A DNA stretch of 58,809 bases, taken from positions 1 through 58,809 of the forward strand of contig NZ_JAUSCC010000151.1 in NCBI RefSeq assembly GCF_030651745.1. Direction: 5' to 3'. The notes below the pieces were generated by a model. That model had not been told where the DNA came from. It worked only from the letters and a program-made list of their open reading frames with translations, and made no database searches. Source of the DNA: Methylophaga sp. Lineage in GTDB: Bacteria > Pseudomonadota > Gammaproteobacteria > Nitrosococcales > Methylophagaceae. Below, piece by piece: positions 10,192 to 18,175 of this stretch (the stretch's first letter is position 1; every line of letters begins with the position of its first letter). Made by a program: the position numbers and the translations under genes.

Positions 10192-10902
10192 TTACGGGTT
10201 AAGAGATTTTTGATAATAAAAAAAGCTATGTCCACCTATTTCATCTAGTACTTCAACCGGGATGTTTGCATTCAACATATCATTCTCATTGAATAGACTT
10301 CTCAAATTAAAATGTCTTATCTTACTTGCAAATTTTTCTTCTAAATAAATTGGAAAATCCTCTGTTCCGAATAACCTCATATGGTCAAACTGAGCAAAGC
10401 GCCTGGTCCTCTCTTCAGCAGATAAAAGTGGTGATAAATCTTCAACTGTAAATTTTCCTATAAATGGAACAGAAAATAGATGCATTCCACCAGGAGCGAG
10501 AAGTCGATTTAGATCCGTAATTACAGGAGTAATATCACAAGGAAGATGCTCAAGCACATGATTATGTAATATTAAATTGAACACACCTGAAGGCATCATA
10601 GATGCATCACGACACAGATCTATTGGAAATATATGACAGTGTTTATTTTTATATTTTGCAGGATTGAAATCGCAAGGATGATAGCTTTCACCATACTTGA
10701 TGGTGAACTTTTCAAGCAAGCAGATTTCTGGAGCAATATGTAATATTCTTATACTTGGGGTCAATGAATTTGTTTTAAGTAAGATCATCCACATTAAACG
10801 TGACCGCTCTAAAGATTTACAATTTGAGCATTGGGCATTACTACGCCCATTGAAATCTTTAAAATTTGTAGATTTACAAATTGGGCACTCAAAATTTATC
10901 AT
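10192..10902 (-). CDS. Class I methyltransferase with N-terminal zinc ribbon
   Basis: A 236-residue protein. The first 30 residues form a four-cysteine zinc-ribbon-like element (C6, C9, C25, C28: CPIC and CSNC). This is followed by a degenerate SAM-dependent methyltransferase core with NLILHNHVLEHLPCDI and LLAPGGMHLFSVPF, typical of the Methyltransf_11 group. It is one of three methyltransferase-like genes in a row between gmd and wzt. The zinc ribbon may bind a partner or simply stabilise the fold. The sugar target is unknown. Confidence 0.75.
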   Translation of the reverse strand: MINFECPICKSTNFKDFNGRSNAQCSNCKSLERSRLMWMILLKTNSLTPSIRILHIAPEICLLEKFTIKYGESYHPCDFNPAKYKNKHCHIFPIDLCRDASMMPSGVFNLILHNHVLEHLPCDITPVITDLNRLLAPGGMHLFSVPFIGKFTVEDLSPLLSAEERTRRFAQFDHMRLFGTEDFPIYLEEKFASKIRHFNLRSLFNENDMLNANIPVEVLDEIGGHSFFYYQKSLNP

Positions 10903-10953
10903 TTATGCAAATTCCTCCACTTTCTAAGCTAGTATTAATTACCAATACGCTAA

Positions 10954-12117
10954 CTATTGAGACCACTTCCCTGCAGGCTGGATAGGTGCATGACCAGATA
11001 AATTCCCAACTGCTTGGAATTTTTTCCAAGGAGAATAGGATAAGAGTGTGAAACTATCTTGCTGGTAAACGATGATATTAACTAAATAAAATCCTGCATT
11101 TAGATACAACTCTCCTAAATCACAAGTAATTGGCATACTCATGTCCAGTTTTTTATCCGCCCGCTCCGATCTGAATTCTAATATGGCTCTGCCTGAATCA
11201 TCTGCCAATTGAACAGATATAATTGAATCTTTAGGAATATTTTTTGGAATAATCTTTAAAAGCAATTTAGTTCCAAAACTTACTATGGGATAAACATTGT
11301 GTTCAGCAGAAATTAATGAAAAAGCTAAAAGCTCAGGATTTAATCCCTTACTTTGTCCAACGTCACCCACAGAAGTTACAGCATGTTGATAAAGTTCTAT
11401 CGATTTCAATATATCTCCATGATAAGTGACCCTTCCCTTATCAAGAACCATGCCTTGGTTACAAAAACGTTTAATATGCCCTAAAGAGTGTGAAACAAAT
11501 ATTAAAGCTGTATCTTTCAAATGATCGGCAATAAACTCATAACATCGCAAACGGAAATCTAAATCCCCAACGGCTAAGGCCTCATCGATAATTAATATAT
11601 CTGGCTTTCTCATCGTTGATACTGCAAAACCAAGTCTGGCTTTCATACCAGAACTGTAAAACTTCACTGGTGTATGAATAGCATCTTGAAGCTCGGTAAA
11701 TTCAACCATGGCATTGATTGATTTTTTGAATTCAATCTCCGATATACCTACTAATCTTGCCCTCAAACGTGCATTTTGATATCCCGTCATCATTGGATGA
11801 AAACCACTGGTAAGCTCGATCATTTGATCGATGCTACCATTAATTTTGATCGTCCCATGATCTGGCCGAAGAATACCGGCGAGTAATTTCATTAAAGTAG
11901 ATTTACCAGCACCATTTCTTCCTAGAATCCCAAGTCTGTCACCTCTTTTCAATGAAAAAGAAACGTCTTGTAATGCCCAAAATTCACCTTTTCGTAACTT
12001 AGTATGATTTGTTTTGACCGGAAATATATTGTTTATCGAATCTACAAAACCATAATGAAGTGCTAAAGATAAATTACGACTGAATTTTTTAGACAGTTTA
12101 TTAACTTCTATTAACAC
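10954..12117 (-). CDS. wzt: Polysaccharide ABC exporter ATPase with C-terminal cargo domain
   Basis: The nucleotide-binding subunit that powers export of a completed, lipid-linked polysaccharide. Walker A GRNGAGKST is at 66-74, the signature YSSGMKARLG starts at 154, Walker B ILIIDE is at 174-179 and the switch histidine is H210. At 387 residues it is longer than a capsule-type ATPase: about 265-387 forms an extra beta-rich domain like Wzt-C, which in known systems binds the modified non-reducing end of the O-chain. It pairs with wzm 17 bases upstream. This suggests export coupled to a chain cap. Confidence 0.92.
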   Translation of the reverse strand: MLIEVNKLSKKFSRNLSLALHYGFVDSINNIFPVKTNHTKLRKGEFWALQDVSFSLKRGDRLGILGRNGAGKSTLMKLLAGILRPDHGTIKINGSIDQMIELTSGFHPMMTGYQNARLRARLVGISEIEFKKSINAMVEFTELQDAIHTPVKFYSSGMKARLGFAVSTMRKPDILIIDEALAVGDLDFRLRCYEFIADHLKDTALIFVSHSLGHIKRFCNQGMVLDKGRVTYHGDILKSIELYQHAVTSVGDVGQSKGLNPELLAFSLISAEHNVYPIVSFGTKLLLKIIPKNIPKDSIISVQLADDSGRAILEFRSERADKKLDMSMPITCDLGELYLNAGFYLVNIIVYQQDSFTLLSYSPWKKFQAVGNLSGHAPIQPAGKWSQ

Positions 12118-12134
12118 AGCATTTTTTCCTTTTA

Positions 12135-12983
12135 TTACAAACGTTCAATAATGAGAGGACATGCTATGCGATACACACCCAACATAAAAATACTTAGAAC
12201 ACTCAATACCAATAACCATATTAAAGCTGCATTTAAGAAAATTAATTCGCCGCCAAAAACCACTCCTCTTGCCAATGTTAAAGTGGTAGCTAATGGATTA
12301 AAAACCTGTATCCAATAAAATGCTGAATCTGTTGAATTTGTTGCTGAATAAAAAATTGGTGTTGCCAGTAAGATACCTAATGAAATGGATTGAATGAATT
12401 TTCCTATGTCACTAAAAAAACTAGCCGGAAGCGCAAGAATGTAACCTATAGCATTTCCCGTAAATACTATTGCCATTAAAGTTATTGGGGCTAAGTAAAA
12501 AAGTGGTCCAACGGGCACCGAAAAGATCACCATAAAAATAATGAGTAGAATTACTCGAACGCCAAGATCTAGTAATGACAGGATAAACGCAGAAACAGCA
12601 AATATCTCCGGATCAATTTTTATATTCCTCAGAAATGCACTAGCGCTTCTAAGATGATTAAGCTGATTAGTTAGAGCTTCGTACCAAACTTGGTACAACA
12701 TAATTCCGAAGAAAGCGAATATTATAGGATGAACCCCACCAGTATCAATTTCTGCTCCTTGCTTAGATAGTTGATCGCGCAAAATAACAAAAACCACACC
12801 ATAAAGTAATGGTGATAGAATCGCCCAAAAATAACCCGCTTTAGACCCCAGATAGCGTCCTTGAAAATCACGCCATGCAAGTACCCAAGCCAACGAGAAG
12901 GTGTTCGGTAATCGTTTAAAAGCATGAATAATAGAACCAATAAAGTTCAAGATTAACCCCAAATTATTTTTATAATTTAACAA
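12135..12983 (-). CDS. wzm: Polysaccharide ABC exporter permease
   Basis: The inner-membrane channel partner of Wzt, an ABC-2 type transporter of 282 residues. It has about six hydrophobic segments after the amphipathic N-terminal stretch LAWVLAWRDFQGRYLGS (about 32-48), which is typical of Wzm/KpsM permeases. The cognate ATPase is immediately downstream. Gene order (coiled-coil protein, permease, ATPase) suggests a single export module for an ABC-dependent O-polysaccharide. Confidence 0.92.
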   Translation of the reverse strand: MLNYKNNLGLILNFIGSIIHAFKRLPNTFSLAWVLAWRDFQGRYLGSKAGYFWAILSPLLYGVVFVILRDQLSKQGAEIDTGGVHPIIFAFFGIMLYQVWYEALTNQLNHLRSASAFLRNIKIDPEIFAVSAFILSLLDLGVRVILLIIFMVIFSVPVGPLFYLAPITLMAIVFTGNAIGYILALPASFFSDIGKFIQSISLGILLATPIFYSATNSTDSAFYWIQVFNPLATTLTLARGVVFGGELIFLNAALIWLLVLSVLSIFMLGVYRIACPLIIERL

Positions 12984-13018
12984 GATTCCTGAAAATATAT
13001 ATCTTTTAATTAAATAAA

Positions 13019-13432
13019 TTAAACATCATCATTCTTTTCACCAATTACTATTGTATTTAATCCGGAGGTATGTCGAGAAATTAATTTATTAGCGGCCTCA
13101 ACTTCCGTTAAAATATCATTTATTGAATAAATAATTTTTTCTTGGATATTTATGAGCTGCTCTTTGTCTTTTTGAAATTTATTTGAATTATATTGTATTA
13201 ATTTTTCATTGTTTGAAACTATTTTATTCAAATCACTTATCCCATCATCGAGTATATTCAATTTTTCAATTAAATAGTTTTGGGATTTTAAGATTGATAA
13301 GTTATTTTTTTGATCACACTCCGAAATTCTTTTACGGAGATTATTTATATCATCATCATGAGCATTTAACCTTCTAACTAAAGTTTTTTGAAAAATGATC
13401 CACGACTTAATTTTTTTAAAGAATATCAGCAT
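13019..13432 (-). CDS. Small coiled-coil protein, possible chain-length ruler
   Basis: A 137-residue protein without a recognisable enzyme domain. The first 22 residues are hydrophobic and basic (MLIFFKKIKSWIIF) and could sit on the membrane. Residues about 25-115 show heptad-like hydrophobic spacing (leucine and isoleucine with many N, K, E, D), suggesting a long coiled coil. The start overlaps the end of the upstream methyltransferase gene by 7 bases, so translation is probably coupled, and wzm follows. In ABC-dependent O-antigen systems such as E. coli O9a, WbdD joins a methyltransferase to a coiled-coil ruler. The possible parallel is inference only. The base composition is extremely AT-rich. 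Confidence 0.7.
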   Translation of the reverse strand: MLIFFKKIKSWIIFQKTLVRRLNAHDDDINNLRKRISECDQKNNLSILKSQNYLIEKLNILDDGISDLNKIVSNNEKLIQYNSNKFQKDKEQLINIQEKIIYSINDILTEVEAANKLISRHTSGLNTIVIGEKNDDV

Positions 13433-14151
13433 AATTTATCTTTTTTTAGCTTTACCATAAGATCAGATGCCATTTTAATATTTTGTTTTGCCTGAGTTAT
13501 TTTGTCATCTTTGTTCAAAGAAATTTCATCACCAAAAAATCGATTAAATGTTTCTGAATAAACTGGTTCTAACTTGTTTTTATGGCATAAATACTGTAAA
13601 AGCTCTTCTGGGTATGGCCTGATGTGTGTTGGATCTCTGTAGAATGAACCTGCCATCACCCTAAGATCTTTGGCATTGGGCGTCACAATTACACTGTGCC
13701 CCATAGGTTTTAAAACCTTTTCAATTAATGAGATCAGTTTTTCGGCTTTATCCCAATCCATGTGTTCTATTAAATGTAAGCATGAAACAACATCAAACTG
13801 AATGTTATTTTCAACTAATAATTCCAGAACCTGAATCGCCTCTCCACAAAATATATTTGCTCCATCTTCTATGCCTTTCAGGGATAGACCATGATCAAGT
13901 TCAATACCATATGCATTAATATTCACTTCTTGAAGCACTGGCAATAATTGTCCAGCTCCGCATGCAATATCAAGCCAGGATTTAATATTTGGATTACGTT
14001 CCAATAATTTTTCTGATAGAAATTTAAGTTCTTCATACCTTCCGACAATAGCTTTATCGCTAGCTCGAAAATAATTCTCATATGATAAATATTCAGCTTG
14101 AACTGAATTTTTTTCGGGTTGAAACCTCAATAACAAGTCATCAATATTCAT
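13426..14151 (-). CDS. Class I SAM-dependent methyltransferase, possible chain-terminating enzyme
   Basis: A 241-residue methyltransferase with SWLDIACGAGQLLPVL (SAM motif I near 60-75), AYGIELD (motif II) and DVVSCLHLIEHM (motif IV), followed by PMGHSVIVTPN. The C-terminus overlaps the start of the coiled-coil gene by 7 bases, and wzm-wzt lie next. Placement next to a coiled-coil protein and an exporter with a cargo-binding domain suggests it methylates the non-reducing end of the polymer. No kinase domain is present, unlike WbdD of E. coli O9a. It could also simply methylate repeat-unit sugars. Confidence 0.8.
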   Translation of the reverse strand: MNIDDLLLRFQPEKNSVQAEYLSYENYFRASDKAIVGRYEELKFLSEKLLERNPNIKSWLDIACGAGQLLPVLQEVNINAYGIELDHGLSLKGIEDGANIFCGEAIQVLELLVENNIQFDVVSCLHLIEHMDWDKAEKLISLIEKVLKPMGHSVIVTPNAKDLRVMAGSFYRDPTHIRPYPEELLQYLCHKNKLEPVYSETFNRFFGDEISLNKDDKITQAKQNIKMASDLMVKLKKDKLC

Positions 14152-14162
14152 CGAATAAGCAC

Positions 14163-15635
14163 TTATTGTTCACCATTGTAATATGTAGGTATGTTAGTGG
14201 CTTTAGACCAACTGTGAGCTAAACTGTCTGCAGTGATAGTTACAGTGAAATTATTACGAATATGATCATATGCTTGCTTTCCTAACATTTCAGCATATTC
14301 AGTATTTTTCATTAACATCAATATAGCCTCCACCAAAGCATCTTCATCATTTTCAGGAACCAATAAACCAGTTTTTCCATGAATTATATTTTCAGAGATT
14401 CCTCCAACAGCATACGCCACTACGGGTCTTCGGGAAATTCCTGCTTCTAGAGGTACACGTCCAAATGGTTCTGGCCATATATTTGGACAGACAACAACTG
14501 ATGCACGTGCATATGCTCTGTAGAGCTCTTCGCGCCCCAAATACCCTATAAAAACAACTCTGTCAGAATATTTTTTGGACGCTATGAGGTTTTTAATATG
14601 AGCAGTAAGCCTTTCTCCTCTGCCCGCTATAACAATTCTGTAATCAACTAACGCTTCAGATAATCTATCTAACCACCTTACAATCCCTAGTTGGCCTTTA
14701 TTTTCATTAACCATTCCTACAATAAGAATTTCTTTTGGATCAGCCTGACGAATAGTGCTTAGTATTGATTCTGAAAGCTCCATCTCATCAACGGGATTGC
14801 TCACTAAATCAATGTTTTGAACACCTGTGATGGACAGAATTTGATGTTTGAGAAATGTAGAAGTTACAACAACTCTATCAGCCTTAGTAAGAGCGTTTTG
14901 CCTAAAGAACAAATCTTTATCCATATATTTTTTAGTTAGCTCTTTTAGCTTAGAAGATAAATGATCTACACATTCAAAACCACATGATTGACATATTCGC
15001 CCCTTTACATTCATCGGCTGACCAAGATTTGCACAAAAAAAACGATTATCTCTAACTTGCGCTATCCATGGTAGTGAACTCGGTAATAATGCGGATGCCA
15101 AAAGAATACTTCTAAAATTATCTGCATGAACAAGGTCTGGTTTAAACTCTTTGATTATATTTTTTATATCTTGATGGGTAGAAGGAATATTAGAAATATC
15201 TTCATCCATAATTGGGAGGTATCTTAATAATTTTCTTTTTCTAAGAGCAGAAAAGAGTTTATATTTTTCGATTTTCTCTAATAAAATCCCATATCGACGA
15301 CCTCTCATTAAATAATCAAAATAAGATTTTAATCGCCAAATTTTATTCCAGAAATAAATTGGTTTTTTGTGTGTTAGTGACCGATTTTCCCAAAAACCTG
15401 TAGGCCAGGAGGAGGAATATGGAACGCTATAAACTTGAATACCATTATGAAGAGTGAATAGAACTTCGTTCACTTTATCATTTAAAGTTATGACCGTAAT
15501 TTCATAGTTATATTTTAACAAATGAGAAATAACTATAAAAAGACTAATCTCTGCACCACCTTCTGAGTATGGAGGAAATCTATCTGTCATAATTAAAATT
15601 CGTTGTTTGCGACTTACTATTTCTTTATTATTCAT
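14163..15635 (-). CDS. GT4-family glycosyltransferase with cysteine cluster
   Basis: A 490-residue GT-B enzyme, longer than its neighbours. The start DRFPPYSEGGAEISL is the usual GT4 acceptor-domain loop. Residues 80-160 form an inserted basic segment, and C201, C215, C218 and C222 make a cysteine cluster that could bind a metal. The donor domain has the signature WPEPFGRVPLEAGISRRP near 395-412. It is 11 bases upstream of the methyltransferase gene and 9 bases after the next GT4 gene. The sugar is unknown; in context it probably builds the exported polymer. Confidence 0.87.
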   Translation of the reverse strand: MNNKEIVSRKQRILIMTDRFPPYSEGGAEISLFIVISHLLKYNYEITVITLNDKVNEVLFTLHNGIQVYSVPYSSSWPTGFWENRSLTHKKPIYFWNKIWRLKSYFDYLMRGRRYGILLEKIEKYKLFSALRKRKLLRYLPIMDEDISNIPSTHQDIKNIIKEFKPDLVHADNFRSILLASALLPSSLPWIAQVRDNRFFCANLGQPMNVKGRICQSCGFECVDHLSSKLKELTKKYMDKDLFFRQNALTKADRVVVTSTFLKHQILSITGVQNIDLVSNPVDEMELSESILSTIRQADPKEILIVGMVNENKGQLGIVRWLDRLSEALVDYRIVIAGRGERLTAHIKNLIASKKYSDRVVFIGYLGREELYRAYARASVVVCPNIWPEPFGRVPLEAGISRRPVVAYAVGGISENIIHGKTGLLVPENDEDALVEAILMLMKNTEYAEMLGKQAYDHIRNNFTVTITADSLAHSWSKATNIPTYYNGEQ

Positions 15636-15644
15636 TTTAACTAA

Positions 15645-16868
15645 CTAATTCCAATTACTTATAATTTTTGATGCAATTGTATTCCAATTAAATTTCGTTT
15701 TAATTTGGTTTCTTGCTTTTTCTACAAAATTAAATGATTTCTTATCATCAGATATCAATATTTTTATTTTCTCAGCTAATTCGCGGGAATTCATAGGATC
15801 AAAAAGAAATCCGTTTACATTGTCGCTCACAACATCAACCATTCCACCACTATTAGCTGCCATAACTGGGATACCAGCAGCCGTAGCCTCTAACAAAACA
15901 ATTCCAAATCCTTCTACTTGCCCAGAAGGCAACTCTTGTGAAGCTAGAACAAAAACATCTGCGGCTCTTAAATAAGTCCATTTTTGTTCTTCACTGACTT
16001 CACCAAGCCAGAATATCTGTTTATCTACATCGTTTTCTTCCGAAAGATTTTTAAGTGAAGTAAGTTCAGGCCCATCGCCGATAACAGTAAAACGCACATC
16101 AGGTAAATATTTCAAAGCATTGACAATAAGACCAACATTCTTCGAGTTAACTAACCTCCCAACAAAAACTATCATTGGTTGTTTAGCATTATGAACATTT
16201 AGGATGTTTCGACGTTCGATTCTTATCTCACGGTCAAAATTTGGTGAAATTAAAAGCTCTCTTTCAAAATCATGCTGACTTATGCCACATCCGCTAATTT
16301 TCAATACAATATTATTCTTTACTCTTTTTACTAATGTTCCTGTGTAATTGCTAATAGCTAATATTTCATTAGATTTTTTTATTATCTTAAAAGTCCGTTG
16401 CCTTATTGAATTTGGTGAGTGACTTAGACCGTTTATTCTTTCTAAAAATGGGACTCTTGAAACTAACAAAGCATTGAGTTCATAACCATAAAATACAGAA
16501 GTTATTGGTATATGAGATTTTATTGAAAACATTAAAGTCGGAAATCCATAATAAAATGGATGCATCAATACAATCCTTGAGAAATGAAACTTTTCATTTA
16601 ACCCTTGCAAGAACATCTGAATCCTCTCATCCTCGGTCTTTGCGGCGTCTCCTTCGCGAATATTTGTTTTTGATTTTTCATCAACGACTAGCTTATATTT
16701 TGCAAAAAATTCATCAGGAATGTATGAACCGCTTGGAGCCAATAAGGTAACATCGGCACCATTTGATACTAGAGCATTACAAAGATGATGAACCATTGTA
16801 GATATACCACCAACCTTTGGTAAAAAGTCTACTGCCACCACTAATAAATTAAGATTTTTGGTTTGCAA
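15645..16868 (-). CDS. GT4-family glycosyltransferase
   Basis: A 407-residue GT-B enzyme with the acceptor loop FLPKVGGISTMVHHL (14-28), a donor domain from about 230 (MIVFVGRLVNSKN) and the signature EGFGIVLLEATAAGIP near 325-340. It is the first intact gene downstream of the decayed manC, so it once lay directly behind a GDP-mannose gene. The gene is AT-rich. Specificity cannot be read; a GDP-mannose or GDP-rhamnose donor would fit the locus. Confidence 0.9.
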   Translation of the reverse strand: MQTKNLNLLVVAVDFLPKVGGISTMVHHLCNALVSNGADVTLLAPSGSYIPDEFFAKYKLVVDEKSKTNIREGDAAKTEDERIQMFLQGLNEKFHFSRIVLMHPFYYGFPTLMFSIKSHIPITSVFYGYELNALLVSRVPFLERINGLSHSPNSIRQRTFKIIKKSNEILAISNYTGTLVKRVKNNIVLKISGCGISQHDFERELLISPNFDREIRIERRNILNVHNAKQPMIVFVGRLVNSKNVGLIVNALKYLPDVRFTVIGDGPELTSLKNLSEENDVDKQIFWLGEVSEEQKWTYLRAADVFVLASQELPSGQVEGFGIVLLEATAAGIPVMAANSGGMVDVVSDNVNGFLFDPMNSRELAEKIKILISDDKKSFNFVEKARNQIKTKFNWNTIASKIISNWN

Positions 16869-16921
16869 AACTAAGCCTTAAAAAAGTATTAAGATAAAAA
16901 ATTAAAATTTGTTGACTATTT

Positions 16922-17398
16922 TCAACGTCTATATACATCAACAATCCGCACAATCTTATCTTTGTGCCGACATATTTTCCGGTTCGAACTTCTATGATCT
17001 CAAGTGATTCCTCTGTTACATTACATAGGTGGTGTTTGTGACTTGCAGGAATTAAAGTCGAGCCATTTTGTTTGATGGTCAAGATTTAGTCCTCGCTTCA
17101 CCTTTAAGCACAAGCCAACGCCCTGGAATATAGATTTCCACTCATATACAGAATAAAAAAAAGCGGGATGTTTAACTCTATCCGTTTTATTTTAAAGTGC
17201 TTGCTTTTTTCAAAGATAAGGTAGCTCCCCCAATATCTCGATTGATGATTGTCGTGAGAGGTTCGCTGATGTTGTTTTGTTTTGCAGCCCCCCCCCTCTA
17301 ACACCGCTTAGACTGATAAACGATTTGGGATGCATTGGACGGGAAAGTGACCAAATTTTTGAACCCGCATTACCACATAAAAGAGTGGGTATCAACAT
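16922..17398 (-). pseudogene. manC: Decayed manC (mannose-1-phosphate guanylyltransferase / mannose-6-phosphate isomerase)
   Basis: The pieces of a type II ManC/AlgA protein lie in order on the minus strand in shifting frames. From 17398: MLIPTLLCGNAGSKIWSLSR, the guanylyltransferase N-terminus with its glycine signature already altered. Then SRYWGSYLIFEK and FKIKRIELN (17249-17170), the start of the isomerase domain, RWLVLKGEARTKS (about 17125), STLIPASHKHHL and SLEIIEV (near 17065-16990), and finally DKIVRIVDVYRR and a stop at 16922. About 300 residues of the middle are missing and at least three frame changes occur, two at runs of nine Gs and eight or more Ts. It cannot give a working enzyme. 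Confidence 0.85.
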
Positions 17399-17602
17399 AT
17401 ATTTCTTTGATTTGGCAACAAAGGCTACGAATTAAATTGAATGGGAGTGTAATAAAAAACATTCCTTGTTAAAACATGTTCATCCATGGCTTTTAAACTA
17501 TTTACTTGCGATAAAGAGTATGGCTCGAAATGATACTTGGGATGAATATGATACCAGACATTAAAGCTTCAGTAAGCCTTGTTCTGTTTAATACATTGTG
17601 TA
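17399..17602. other. Non-coding spacer upstream of the manC relic
   Basis: About 200 bases with no reading frame I recognise in any frame. Together with the relic this makes a 734-base gap without an intact gene in an otherwise tightly packed cluster. It may hold further decayed sequence or a promoter for the downstream (leftward) genes; no convincing -35/-10 pair was seen. Confidence 0.5.
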
Positions 17603-17607
17603 TTAAA
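17587..17607. repeat. AT-rich perfect inverted repeat at the end of the sugar-transferase gene
   Basis: TTTAATACA-TTG-TGTATTAAA, a 9-bp perfect stem with a 3-base loop. The stop codon of the sugar-transferase gene lies inside it. No T run follows on the minus strand, so it may be an mRNA-stabilising hairpin or an operator rather than a classic terminator. Confidence 0.5.
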
Positions 17608-18163
17608 GCACTCGGTCTCCGGCCCCCTTACCTAGTACTGTATGCAAAATACATCGGAAGTAGTTCAGAATTGAAAACTCAAACAACATTTTAGCATCAG
17701 TCTCAGCCAATAGAGTGGGGCTAGACATGTCAATATCATTAATTTGAGCGAGCCCGGTGATACCAGGCCTTACATTAAAAACTCCTTTTAACTTACGCTT
17801 ATGGATTAATTCATGCTGATTAAACAAACAAGGTCTGGGGCCAACAAGGCTCATTTCCCCCCTCAATACATTCCATAGTTGTGGCAATTCATCCAACTTG
17901 GTTCGGCGCAGAAATCGTCCCCATCGCGTGATGGATGTTGCACTTGCAAGATGACTGGCCACATGGGCAGTTTCTTTTTTCATGGTTCGAAATTTCACTA
18001 ATGTAAAAGGCTTTTGATAACGCCCCACTCGCTGCTGACGAAAAATAGGTGATCCGGTATCAAACCAACCGACAATAAACAAAATACACAGTATTGGTAA
18101 ACTTATTAACAAACCAATAACAGAAAAGATAATATCCAATATACGAATAACAACAGAGGTCAT
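17603..18163 (-). CDS. Initiating sugar-phosphate transferase (WbpL/WcaJ-like small type)
   Basis: A 186-residue monotopic phosphoglycosyl transferase that loads the first sugar-1-phosphate onto undecaprenyl phosphate. It has one N-terminal hydrophobic hairpin (about 10-32) and the bacterial sugar transferase signature: [46 protein letters not shown] and [10 protein letters not shown]. It lacks the extra N-terminal membrane domain of WcaJ. Its gene is 12 bases from the reductase/epimerase gene, a pairing seen in O-antigen loci that start with an N-acetylated 6-deoxy-hexosamine (WreU/WreQ type). It is the only initiating transferase found here, so it may serve the whole locus. Confidence 0.9.
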   Translation of the reverse strand: MTSVVIRILDIIFSVIGLLISLPILCILFIVGWFDTGSPIFRQQRVGRYQKPFTLVKFRTMKKETAHVASHLASATSITRWGRFLRRTKLDELPQLWNVLRGEMSLVGPRPCLFNQHELIHKRKLKGVFNVRPGITGLAQINDIDMSSPTLLAETDAKMLFEFSILNYFRCILHTVLGKGAGDRVL

Positions 18164-18175
18164 GGAATTCTCATT

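Noticed and set aside
13019..13432. Coiled-coil gene as a spurious AT-rich frame
   Set aside because: Kept as real: it overlaps its neighbour in an operon-like way, fills an otherwise empty interval and has heptad spacing that random AT-rich frames lack.
17288..17296. Phase-variable active manC
   Set aside because: Even with the G run corrected the gene lacks about 300 residues and has other frame changes, so it cannot switch on.
17104..17304. 66-residue minus-strand frame as a real small gene
   Set aside because: Its middle part is the start of the decayed ManC isomerase domain; it is one frame of the pseudogene.
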